Shown here in pieces: positions 1 through 6,673 of a DNA stretch of 9,665 nt (position 1 is its first letter; the number at the start of each line of letters is the position of its first letter). The position numbers and the translations under genes were made by a program. This stretch comes from JBDKTK01 sp039680225. Its GTDB lineage: Bacteria; Desulfobacterota; Syntrophia; Syntrophales; UBA4778. Location of the stretch: positions 1-9,665 of the forward strand of contig JBDKTK010000094.1 of NCBI GenBank assembly GCA_039680225.1, given 5' to 3'. Below the pieces are notes generated by a model. The model did not search any database and was not told where the DNA came from. It was given only the letters and a program-made list of their open reading frames with translations.

Positions 1-546
1 GCAATCGGCGACCGGGGCAACGGCGCGAGCCGCCTCGACGGCCTGGACATCCGGAACAACATCGTGGCCAACTGCGGCGACTGGAACACCAATTTCGATT
101 TCGATATCAGCGGCAGGCCGGCCAACATGATCATGGATTATAACCTGGCGCTCAACAACCACTACGAGAACAACGGCCCCAATTACTCCTGGAACGGGAC
201 CCGCTACACGCTGGACCAGTTCAAGTCGGCGTTCGGCTTTGAAACTCACGGCGTGAGCAATCCCTCGAGCGCGATCTTCGTCAAGTACTCCTACGGGGCA
301 AGCGACAACGACTACCGGCCGGCATCCGGGTCCCCGGCGATTAATGCGGGGATCAGCGCCGGCGATACTTATAACATCGACCTGGCGGGCACTTCGCGGC
401 CCCAGGGGAGCGGCTGGGACATGGGCTGCTACGAGGAGGCAGGCGGTTCTGCCGGAACGCCCGGGGGAACGACGGGAGGCATAACGGTCCCGACCAACCA
501 TTCGGACAATGGGCCGAATCCGCCGAAGAACCTGAGGATCATTTAA
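1..546 (+). CDS. Secreted right-handed beta-helix protein, C-terminal part (5' end outside window)
   Basis: The reading frame is open from base 1 to a TAA at 544-546, giving about 181 residues without the N-terminus. It starts inside a beta-helix coil (GDRGNGASRL, then LDIRNNIVANCG and MIMDYNLALN), whose aligned Asn positions are the usual ladder of this fold. It then runs through GFETHG and a closing GWDMGCYE motif, typical of the end of pectate-lyase-like helices. A Gly/Thr-rich linker and the tail PPKNLRII follow. It is clearly paralogous to the protein at 1652-3418, sharing GDRGNGASRL, GFETHG and the tail, but it lacks that protein's BACON-like domain. The likely role is binding or acting on an extracellular polysaccharide. 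I see no diagnostic catalytic motif, so lyase or epimerase activity cannot be assigned. A GTG at 64 is an internal Val codon, not a start. Confidence 0.85.
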   Translation, partial: AIGDRGNGASRLDGLDIRNNIVANCGDWNTNFDFDISGRPANMIMDYNLALNNHYENNGPNYSWNGTRYTLDQFKSAFGFETHGVSNPSSAIFVKYSYGASDNDYRPASGSPAINAGISAGDTYNIDLAGTSRPQGSGWDMGCYEEAGGSAGTPGGTTGGITVPTNHSDNGPNPPKNLRII

Positions 547-562
547 GGGCGGAAAAATATAC

Positions 563-588
563 TGGCACGGAGAATTATATTCGTGCCA
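563..588 (+). terminator. Hairpin 17 bases after the beta-helix stop codon; weak terminator candidate
   Basis: TGGCACG at 563-569 pairs perfectly with CGTGCCA at 582-588 around an AT-rich 12-base loop. The position just after the stop at 546 fits transcript termination or 3'-end protection. No T-run follows on the plus strand (next bases are TCAGG), so a classical intrinsic terminator is doubtful. Confidence 0.3.
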
Positions 589-812
589 TCAGGAAATCGG
601 CTCCATATATGAAAGAGAGAGAATTTAACAGTTGCTAAAACAAAGCAGAGTATGATAGGGAACAAACATAGGTAAATAACTCGTTTGCTATACAGGTAAG
701 AGTTTTGCGCCTCTTCAGAACCGGACCGGCCTCCTGGGGCAATCCGGGACCCCGCTGTCTTCTGGACCACTCGACGGACATTCCATCCTGAAAAAACCTG
801 AGTTTGATCATT

Positions 813-876
813 CCATTTGCCGCTCATACGGGCGGGGAAATGGCAAGCAGAGTCATTACCCGATAGTTCCGGGTAA
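813..876 (+). promoter_or_regulatory. Two consecutive hairpins upstream of the CFI-box gene
   Basis: Hairpin one pairs CCATTT (813-818) with AAATGG (838-843) and continues inward as CCGC/GCGG with a small bulge. Hairpin two pairs TTACCCG (856-862) perfectly with CGGGTAA (870-876) around a 7-base loop. They end about 60 bases before the Shine-Dalgarno of the next gene, where a leader structure or operator would lie. Hairpin two could equally be a protein-binding inverted repeat. Function is unknown. Confidence 0.3.
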
Positions 877-935
877 ATAATCTGCCGGGCGGCTTAGCAC
901 TCGATTTGTGTTGTTTCGTCTGGTGTAAATTTCAT

Positions 936-940
936 GGAGG
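936..940 (+). promoter_or_regulatory. Ribosome binding site GGAGG deciding the start at 950
   Basis: GGAGG lies 9 bases before the ATG at 950. An in-frame TTG at 944 is only 3 bases from it, which is too close. The ATG at 950 is therefore preferred. Confidence 0.75.
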
Positions 941-949
941 TGTTTGATA

Positions 950-1648
950 ATGTTCAGTGCAAAGAAGCAAAAAAAATCCGGATTTATCCTGGCGGCCCTT
1001 CTGATTATGGCGCTTTTCATCGTTGCGGGACAGGTTGTCGCGGCTGAATTGAAGCTGGCGTGGGACCCGAGCGAAAGCTCCGAAGTCGCGGGCTACAAGG
1101 TCTATTATGGGACGCAGAGCGGAAACTATTCGGCAAGCGTTGATGCGGGAAATCAGACCAACACCACGCTGACCGGCCTGGCGGACGGCCAGACTTACTA
1201 TATCGCCACCACCGCGTACGACTCAACCGGCGCGGAAAGCGATTTCTCCAATGAAGTATCGGCATCGACAGGCGCGGCCTCGTCGGGCAGCAGCAGCGAA
1301 GGCGGCGGAGGCGGATGTTTCATAGCCACGGCGGCCTATGGAAGCTACATGGCTCCCGAAGTCCAGCTCCTGAGGGATTTCCGCGACAGCCACCTGCTGA
1401 CCAACCCGGTCGGCCGCGCGTTCGTCAACGCCTATTACCAGCTCTCTCCGCCCCTGGCCAGCATGATCAGCGGCAACGAGCTGCTCCGCGCTATGGCGAG
1501 ATGGTTCCTGTCGCCGGCAGTTTATGCAGTCAAGTATCCGGGCATTGCCCTGCTCTTGTCGGCGCTGGCCGGTATCGCGGCGGTCATGGGCTGCAGAGCG
1601 GCCCTGGCGAGGCGGCGCGACTTAATCAATATCCAGAGAGAAAATTAA
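950..1648 (+). CDS. Exported Fn3-like protein with CFI-box C-terminal sorting domain
   Basis: This is a 232-residue precursor. Residues 1-32 form a signal peptide: a Lys-rich start, a hydrophobic core and a VVAA cleavage region. Residues 33-107 are a fibronectin type III-like domain (LAWDPS, VAGYKVYYGT, LADGQTYYIATTAYD, SDFSNEV). A Ser/Gly linker (108-122) leads to CFIATAAYGS at 123-132. A conserved helical stretch follows, then a hydrophobic segment (about 197-218) and a basic RRR end. This is the layout of the CFI-box-CTERM family, a presumed C-terminal sorting or anchoring domain; its processing machinery is unknown to me. The mature Fn3 domain begins almost directly at strand B and appears to lack strand A. 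The gene ends 3 bases before the next beta-helix gene, so the two are very likely cotranscribed and coupled. It has no recognisable catalytic residues and probably serves as a surface scaffold or adhesin. Confidence 0.85.
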   Translation: MFSAKKQKKSGFILAALLIMALFIVAGQVVAAELKLAWDPSESSEVAGYKVYYGTQSGNYSASVDAGNQTNTTLTGLADGQTYYIATTAYDSTGAESDFSNEVSASTGAASSGSSSEGGGGGCFIATAAYGSYMAPEVQLLRDFRDSHLLTNPVGRAFVNAYYQLSPPLASMISGNELLRAMARWFLSPAVYAVKYPGIALLLSALAGIAAVMGCRAALARRRDLINIQREN

Positions 1649-1651
1649 GTT

Positions 1652-3418
1652 ATGAAGAAAAAGACAATAATCACAGCGGCAGCGGTTGTTATGGTGCTGC
1701 TCGCGTTTTCGGTCTGCAGCGCGAGAGACTGGTTCGTGCGTCCCTCGGGCTCATCGTACGGGAGCGGCGACGGCACCACGTTCAGCAACGCCTGGTCGGG
1801 TTTCAGCAGCATCAACTGGACGGGCATAGCAGCGGGCGACACGCTTTACGTGGCGGGGACGTTCTATGAAAAGCTCTCGGTGGGGAAAAGCGGAGCTTCC
1901 GGCAGCCTCATCACGGTCCGCGGCAATTACCCCGGATACCCGGGAGTGATTGACGTTTCGAGCGGAGATGCAGTGAGCCTGCACGGGCTGGTCTACGTTG
2001 CGCTCGACGGCCTCACGATAGACAGGGCCGGGGCCAACGGAGTGGAAATGCAGAGCTCCAATCGCTGCGAAGTGAAGAACTGCAATTTCTACCGCATCGG
2101 CCAGAGCGGGGGCACGGTGTTCGGCATTGACGGGCGTTACGCCCAGGGGATGTACATTTACAATTGCCGCTTCACCAATGAGAAGGGCGCCTTCCGCGGT
2201 TCGGGAGTGACGACCTCCCTGGGGTTGAGCGGAAACGTGGCAACCTCTACAATTGACAAGTGTTATATAAGCGGGATCGATGTCGACGGGATCACCCCGG
2301 GCAACGACACTGTGATTACGCGCTGCGTCATCGGCAACCTGACCAACATGGGGAGCCACGCGGACGGAATCCCCATCCAGGGCTCGCGTGTCGTGGTCAA
2401 ACAGAACGTAGTCTATGACTGCACGCAGGGGATTTACCCGGATACTTTCGATTACGGCACCGGCTCCGTATGCGTGAATGATGATGTTGTAATAGCCAAC
2501 AACCTGGTCTACCAGACCCCGGCAATGCCCCACATGAACGGGATCAGCTGCGACGTGGAGACGGCGGGCCAGGCGTCGATGAAACGGCTGAAGATTTACA
2601 ATAACACCATAGTGGGCGTCGACCAGTACGGAATCAGCGTCGGCGACCGCGGCAACGGCGCCTCCAGGCTCGAAGGGCTGGAGATATTCAACAACGTCGT
2701 CGTCGATTGCGGCACGTATACTTCCTCCGGCAACATCACGGTCCAGGCGAGCGGCAACATCGCGAACATCAAGATCGACTACAACCTGGTCGGTGAATAC
2801 CGGGTAAGCCGCGCCAATTACCGCTTCCAGGGACAGGACATGACCCTGGCGCAGATGCGCAGCAACGGCTTTGAAACGCACGGCAAGGAGAACCCGACCG
2901 GTGCGATATTCAAGAAGTACGCCTACCAGGGGAGCGGCAATGACCTTTCGCTTGCCTCAGGCTCACCGGCGGCCGGCATGGGGTCCAACCTTGGAGCGGC
3001 CTACAATGCCGACATCAACGGTGCTGTGCGCGGCGCCGTCTGGGACGCGGGATGCTACACTTCGGGTTCGTCCGGCGGCGGCTCTACAAATCCGCCGGCC
3101 TCCTGCAGCTTCACCCTGAGTGCAACGAGGGCTGCCTATGATTCGGCGGCGAAGACCGGGACAGCCGGCGTAACCGCCTCCACGAGCTCCTGCGATTGGA
3201 CGGCCGTTTCGAACGCCGCCTGGATCACGGTCACTTCGGGCGCAAGCGGGACGGGGTCCGGCACGGTGTCCTATTCCGTCACGCAGAACACCGGGGGTTC
3301 AAACCGCAGCGGGACTATTACGATTGCGGGGCTGACCTTCACAATCGTACAGTCGGCAACCAGCGTCCCCCCGACCAGCGTAACCATCAAACCGCCGAAA
3401 AACCTGCGGGTGATGTAA
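1652..3418 (+). CDS. Secreted right-handed beta-helix protein with BACON-like domain
   Basis: This is a complete 588-residue protein. Residues 1-24 are a Sec signal peptide (MKKKTIIT, hydrophobic core, probable cleavage after VCSA). An N-terminal cap (25-100; DWFVRPSG, AGDTLYVAGTFYE) is typical of secreted beta-helix proteins. At least nine coils follow (about 110-380) with an inward ladder: Cys144, Cys172, Cys204, Cys225, then Asn252, Asn284, Asn318, Asn348, Asn378. GFETHG (about 406-411) and WDAGCY close the helix, as in the paralogue at 1-546. After a Gly/Ser linker, residues about 484-569 resemble a BACON domain (CDWTAVSNAAWITV, GSGTVSYSV, RSGTITIAG), a family linked to carbohydrate or mucin binding. 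The protein ends in PPKNLRVM. The ATG lies 3 bases after the CFI-box gene stop. The likely substrate or ligand is an extracellular glycan. Enzyme activity cannot be called because no catalytic signature is evident. Confidence 0.88.
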   Translation: MKKKTIITAAAVVMVLLAFSVCSARDWFVRPSGSSYGSGDGTTFSNAWSGFSSINWTGIAAGDTLYVAGTFYEKLSVGKSGASGSLITVRGNYPGYPGVIDVSSGDAVSLHGLVYVALDGLTIDRAGANGVEMQSSNRCEVKNCNFYRIGQSGGTVFGIDGRYAQGMYIYNCRFTNEKGAFRGSGVTTSLGLSGNVATSTIDKCYISGIDVDGITPGNDTVITRCVIGNLTNMGSHADGIPIQGSRVVVKQNVVYDCTQGIYPDTFDYGTGSVCVNDDVVIANNLVYQTPAMPHMNGISCDVETAGQASMKRLKIYNNTIVGVDQYGISVGDRGNGASRLEGLEIFNNVVVDCGTYTSSGNITVQASGNIANIKIDYNLVGEYRVSRANYRFQGQDMTLAQMRSNGFETHGKENPTGAIFKKYAYQGSGNDLSLASGSPAAGMGSNLGAAYNADINGAVRGAVWDAGCYTSGSSGGGSTNPPASCSFTLSATRAAYDSAAKTGTAGVTASTSSCDWTAVSNAAWITVTSGASGTGSGTVSYSVTQNTGGSNRSGTITIAGLTFTIVQSATSVPPTSVTIKPPKNLRVM

Positions 3419-3436
3419 ACTGTTTCTGAACCAAAG

Positions 3437-3464
3437 AGGGGCATCCGGCTGTCCGGATGCCCCT
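3437..3464. terminator. Strong hairpin between convergent genes, likely bidirectional terminator
   Basis: AGGGGCATCCGG (3437-3448) pairs perfectly over 12 bases with CCGGATGCCCCT (3453-3464) around a CTGT loop. It lies 18 bases after the beta-helix stop and about 47 bases past the stop of the convergent caspase gene. Only a short T-run (TTT) follows on the plus strand, and CTTTGG on the minus strand. The stem is strong but the tail is weak. Placement between tail-to-tail genes supports the call. Confidence 0.75.
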
Positions 3465-3511
3465 TTCCCGGCGTCCGCCACAGGAGACGCCATGGATAAG
3501 AATAGTATAGC

Positions 3512-5839
3512 TTACCGGGCCTTCCCGATAGGGAATCCCTGGCCGCTTATGGAAATTGTCGGATACTGCGCGCGTTTAAACACTCGTTCCGCGAGAGCCG
3601 GCACCTCGTTGTCCACGTAGTCCGCAAGCTCCGTTGTTTTGATGAAGCCCGACCTGCTCTTGTCCGCTTTGCCCTGCAGGCCGTCCGCGAGCACATATGT
3701 AAAGAGCCCGTGCCCGTTATACCCCTCCAGCGCTTCCTGAACGGAAGTCGAAGCCGAGAGTATGGTCGAACCGACGGCGCGGCTCAGAACCTTCATGGCC
3801 GTGTCTTCGCTCATGCCGCGCGTCAGCATGGCTGTCTGGATGACGTCGCCCAATTTGCCGGCGCTGCATGTGTCAATCACAATCAGTTTCTTTGTCGCGG
3901 GTATATTGGCGATCAATTCTTTGAGCGTGTTCTGGCTCAGGGCGTCTGTTTTGAGCCTTGCCGTTGATAAAGAGCCCACATTGGACGTGATGAGGAAATA
4001 TTCGCCGTCGTCGACGGTGCCGTGACTTGCCACATAGAAGACAAACAAGTCGTCGGGATTCAAAATCTGCATGGCCTTCAGATGTGCCAGGATGCTTTCC
4101 CTGGTTGTCTCTTCCCGGGAAGAAAGCCTTTTGACCTCCACTTTCTCAAAAAGAGGGGCGGCGCCCTGCCGTAAGGTATCGGCAAACAACATCGCATCGG
4201 CAACGGCATAGTTGAGCTGGAGCTTCGGATTTTTATAATCGTTGATGCCGATGACCAGGGCATAAAGAGAAGGCCTGCCGGCAGCTTTATATGCCGCTGT
4301 AATCTCGTGAACGGCATCCGCGCTTTGCATGGTATTGTCCGCGTTGAAGGCGACAGCCTTGACGACATTCACGCCGTTTGTGAGTTTCAGTTTATAAGTT
4401 TTGCTGATTTCATTGCGGTTCGCCGCAACAATTTTCACGGACCTTGCGCTGTCCAGCAAAACCGCGGAGCCGTTGAGATAAAGCCGGACGTCGCCGATGC
4501 CTCCGCCGGTGTCGGTGATTTTTAAATTCACGGAAGCTTCGTTCCGGCTGGTGTTGCGGGGTGTGTCTATTATGGCAACCGTTGGGGGAGGCTTCACATC
4601 CGCCATTCTTTTCAGTTCCTTCAGAGACCCGCCGGAAAGCGCAACATTGACAAGATCGGGGCGGTAAAAGCTCTCCCTTAACTGCTCAATATTGTATTCT
4701 TTGCCGCTGACCTTTACCTGCAGGTACTGATCGCCTTTGGCTGAGGAACTGTAATAACCGTTGGCCGTGGTAATGATCCACTCCCCGTCTTCAAAGGCGA
4801 TCAGGGAAGCGACTTCCCCGCCATTGGAAACATCCCATATCTTGGTCGAAGCGTCCCCTGCCGATATTACGTATTTGCCGTTGGGAGAAAATTGCGCTGT
4901 GGCCCCGGATGTCCAGTCGGCATGGCCGGCAAGGGTCCTCAACGGGGAACCCGACGCTATATCCCATATGATGACCTTGCCGTCATTTCCCCCGGACAAT
5001 GCGTATTGCCCATCCGGAGAAAAGGCCACGGACATGACGCCGCCTATGCGGGTGTGGCCGCCCGCGAATCTCTTCAGCTCGGCCAGGTTTTTTGCATTCC
5101 ACAGCCTGACGGTATTATCAGTTGCGCCTGACAAGGCATAGTTGCCGTCGGAGGAGAAAGAAACAGCATTGACGCGGGGGTCCATCACGCCGCCGCTTCC
5201 CTGCACGGTCCTTACAGGCCTTCCGCTCGCTATATCCCACAAGTCCACCCTGCCGTCGCTTCCGCCGGACAGGACATTTTTCCCGTCCGGAGAAAAAGCC
5301 GCGGACCAGACATATTGCTGCAATCTGAAATCTTTTATTTCTGCCCCCGTCGACACATCGAATATTTTCATGGTTGCACTTTTGGGGCCTGAAAAAATAC
5401 CCAGGCCCGAAGGAGGGCCCCCGGATAAAACATATTTCCCGTCCGGGGAAAACGCTATGGAGAAAGCCCTGTCGCTGCCGAATGTGGACCTTTCCCGCTT
5501 TGCAGAAAAATCCCAGATTTTTATCCCTTCGCCCCCCGAAGCAAAGTATTTCCCGTCGGGTGAAAAAGCGACGGGGGTTGTGTCCCCCATGAAGGCCTTG
5601 GGATGCGTGAAAGTCTGTATTTTCCGGCCGTGGAGAATATCCCAGAGGATAAAGGAATCAAAGCCGCCGGACAGGACGTACCGCCCGTCAGCGGAAACGG
5701 CAACCCTGTTCACGACGGGCGCCTTATGCGTGATATTCATGGACATATCTGCGCTCTTGACTGTGACCACAGGCGTTGCCGAGCAGGCAAAGAGGAAAAT
5801 TGAAAAGCACAGATACAGCATTATTCGATAATTGAACAT
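3512..5839 (-). CDS. WD40-repeat caspase-like (peptidase C14) lipoprotein
   Basis: The protein has 775 residues. Its N-terminus is a lipoprotein signal peptide with a hydrophobic stretch ending in LFAC, so Cys19 is the likely lipidated residue and the protein lies outside the cytoplasm. Seven WD40-type repeats (about 38-346) carry the repeated FSPDGKY and WDI motifs and should form one beta-propeller; repeat 3 has an extra loop. Next is a conserved linker (GEWIITTANGYYSSSAKGD), then an Ig-like domain (about 415-512). The caspase fold starts near 523 (YALVIGINDY). The catalytic His is His606 (VASHG) and the Cys is Cys658 (DTCSAG). Asp656, two residues before the Cys, matches the position that favours basic P1 residues in metacaspases. 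All expected residues are present, so it is probably active, but its substrate is unknown. A TTG one codon upstream could also start it; the ATG is preferred, with GGGG 8 bases before it. By eye it is less GC-rich than its neighbours. Confidence 0.9.
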   Translation of the reverse strand: MFNYRIMLYLCFSIFLFACSATPVVTVKSADMSMNITHKAPVVNRVAVSADGRYVLSGGFDSFILWDILHGRKIQTFTHPKAFMGDTTPVAFSPDGKYFASGGEGIKIWDFSAKRERSTFGSDRAFSIAFSPDGKYVLSGGPPSGLGIFSGPKSATMKIFDVSTGAEIKDFRLQQYVWSAAFSPDGKNVLSGGSDGRVDLWDIASGRPVRTVQGSGGVMDPRVNAVSFSSDGNYALSGATDNTVRLWNAKNLAELKRFAGGHTRIGGVMSVAFSPDGQYALSGGNDGKVIIWDIASGSPLRTLAGHADWTSGATAQFSPNGKYVISAGDASTKIWDVSNGGEVASLIAFEDGEWIITTANGYYSSSAKGDQYLQVKVSGKEYNIEQLRESFYRPDLVNVALSGGSLKELKRMADVKPPPTVAIIDTPRNTSRNEASVNLKITDTGGGIGDVRLYLNGSAVLLDSARSVKIVAANRNEISKTYKLKLTNGVNVVKAVAFNADNTMQSADAVHEITAAYKAAGRPSLYALVIGINDYKNPKLQLNYAVADAMLFADTLRQGAAPLFEKVEVKRLSSREETTRESILAHLKAMQILNPDDLFVFYVASHGTVDDGEYFLITSNVGSLSTARLKTDALSQNTLKELIANIPATKKLIVIDTCSAGKLGDVIQTAMLTRGMSEDTAMKVLSRAVGSTILSASTSVQEALEGYNGHGLFTYVLADGLQGKADKSRSGFIKTTELADYVDNEVPALAERVFKRAQYPTISISGQGFPIGKAR

Positions 5840-5959
5840 CAAATCATCCCCATTCTTGATTGCGCTTCAGAAACAAGAGACCGTCACTTCCTGCCCGTCT
5901 TCTTTCATCTGATTGGGAAGGCAGGCCTTTGCCGAAAAGATCCTGCTTTTTGCCGGTGA

Positions 5960-5988
5960 AGGTTATGACCGGCCCCGTAATAAGTCAA
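5960..5988 (-). promoter_or_regulatory. Possible sigma70-type promoter of the WD40-caspase gene
   Basis: On the minus strand TTGACT (5988-5983) is a good -35 box. It is followed after 17 bases by TAACCT (5965-5960), a weak -10; CATAAC two bases nearer is an alternative. This would give a 5' leader of roughly 110 bases. The call rests on motif matching alone. Confidence 0.35.
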
Positions 5989-6003
5989 CGAAATATTGGG
6001 CCT

Positions 6004-6022
6004 CAATTGCCGTTTGCAATTG
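6004..6022. repeat. Inverted repeat upstream of the WD40-caspase gene
   Basis: CAATTGC (6004-6010) and GCAATTG (6016-6022) form a perfect 7-base inverted repeat with a CGTTT spacer. Each arm also contains the palindrome CAATTG. It lies just upstream of the candidate -35 box, in the 240-base gap between acyltransferase and caspase genes, so an operator is possible. There is no T-run, so it is not an obvious terminator. The rest of the gap shows no gene. Confidence 0.35.
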
Positions 6023-6082
6023 TGCGGAAATGACTTCTGGAAAGAATTGACCGATGATTTTCCCTGAGAAGCGCAGGGCCCT

Positions 6083-6673
6083 TCAACCGCCCTGGCCGAA
6101 ATATCTGATCACCCGCGCCGGGGCGCCGGCGGCGATGCTGAAATCGGGCACGTCCCTGTTGACGACCGAATTGGCCCCGACGACCGCCCCCTGCCCGATG
6201 GTAACTCCCGGACAGATCACGGCGTTGTTGCCGATCCAGGCGCCCCTTTTCACGAGCACCGGTTCTATGCGGGTGAGGCCCTGGTCCTTCACCGGGACAC
6301 CCGCCCTGTCGTAGCGGTGGGAATGGTCGGATATGTAGATATTGGAAGCGAGCAGGACATGGTCTTCCAGTCTGACCGAGCGCATCGCTGACAGGACGCA
6401 GGGGCCGGCGATGCTCGTGCGGTCCCCGATGAAGAGCGCGCTTGACCGGTTATCGCCGTCGGGCTCCGCCTGGATCCAGCATCCCCGGGCAATATAAACG
6501 TATGACCCGATCTCGATTCGGTCCTCCCCCTCGAGCCTGACGGGCGGGATGATGACGCTCTTCCTCCCGAAGCGCGCGAAGCCGCCCGCAACGATCAGGG
6601 AAAATAGCTTTTCCCGGAGCCTGGACGAGAACTTGTAAATGTCCAGGAGACTGCCCTTTAAATCACTTCTCAT
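6083..6673 (-). CDS. Left-handed beta-helix (hexapeptide) acyltransferase, WbbJ/NodL-like
   Basis: This 196-residue protein has an N-terminal helical part (1-35), then hexapeptide-repeat coils: VRLEGEDRIEIGS, LFIGDRTSIAG, AWIGNNAVICPGVTIGQGA. It closes with the classic AGAPARVIRYFG. SDHSHRYD at 115-122 supplies His117 and His119, the expected catalytic and loop histidines of this O-acetyltransferase family. The predicted role is cytoplasmic O-acetylation of a sugar in the surface glycan using acetyl-CoA. The acyl donor and sugar acceptor cannot be read from sequence. The ATG at 6673 was chosen because it overlaps the flippase stop by one base (TAATG) and the family homology begins there. A longer frame upstream is only the out-of-frame shadow of the flippase gene. 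It is the last gene of the operon. Confidence 0.88.
   Translation of the reverse strand: MRSDLKGSLLDIYKFSSRLREKLFSLIVAGGFARFGRKSVIIPPVRLEGEDRIEIGSYVYIARGCWIQAEPDGDNRSSALFIGDRTSIAGPCVLSAMRSVRLEDHVLLASNIYISDHSHRYDRAGVPVKDQGLTRIEPVLVKRGAWIGNNAVICPGVTIGQGAVVGANSVVNRDVPDFSIAAGAPARVIRYFGQGG

Larger units (their letters stand above)
547..949. other. Gene-free interval with several hairpins, probable 5' leader of the CFI-box gene
   Basis: About 400 bases separate the upstream stop codon from the next gene, and no convincing coding frame lies on either strand. The first half is noticeably more AT-rich than the genes. Three inverted repeats are visible: 563-569 with 582-588, 813-818 with 838-843 (continuing inward as CCGC/GCGG), and 856-862 with 870-876. 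A TATGAT at 651-656 could be a -10 box, but I find no good -35 partner at 16-18 bases. I recognise no known riboswitch class here. Confidence 0.5.

Noticed and set aside
563..578. Sigma54 -24/-12 promoter starting with TGGCACG
   Set aside because: The -12 element (TTGC) is absent at the required spacing; the bases instead form the arm of a hairpin.
543..827. 94-codon open frame on the minus strand
   Set aside because: No Shine-Dalgarno before its ATG, no recognisable family, and it overlaps the end of the plus-strand beta-helix gene and the hairpin region.
813..876. Cyclic di-GMP (GEMM) riboswitch
   Set aside because: The conserved GGGACGCAAAGCC-type core and the GAAA-loop stem are not present.
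1751..2881. 376-codon open frame opposite the beta-helix gene
   Set aside because: Antisense shadow of a clear GC-rich gene; its translation shows no domain and the plus-strand frame has signal peptide, helix coils and BACON-like domain.
3512..5839. Reading the WD40-caspase protein as catalytically dead
   Set aside because: Both catalytic residues (VASHG and DTCSAG) are present in proper context.
6074..6094. Terminator hairpin overlapping the acyltransferase stop codon
   Set aside because: CAGGGC pairs with GCCCTG over only 6 bases and is not followed by a T-run on the minus strand.
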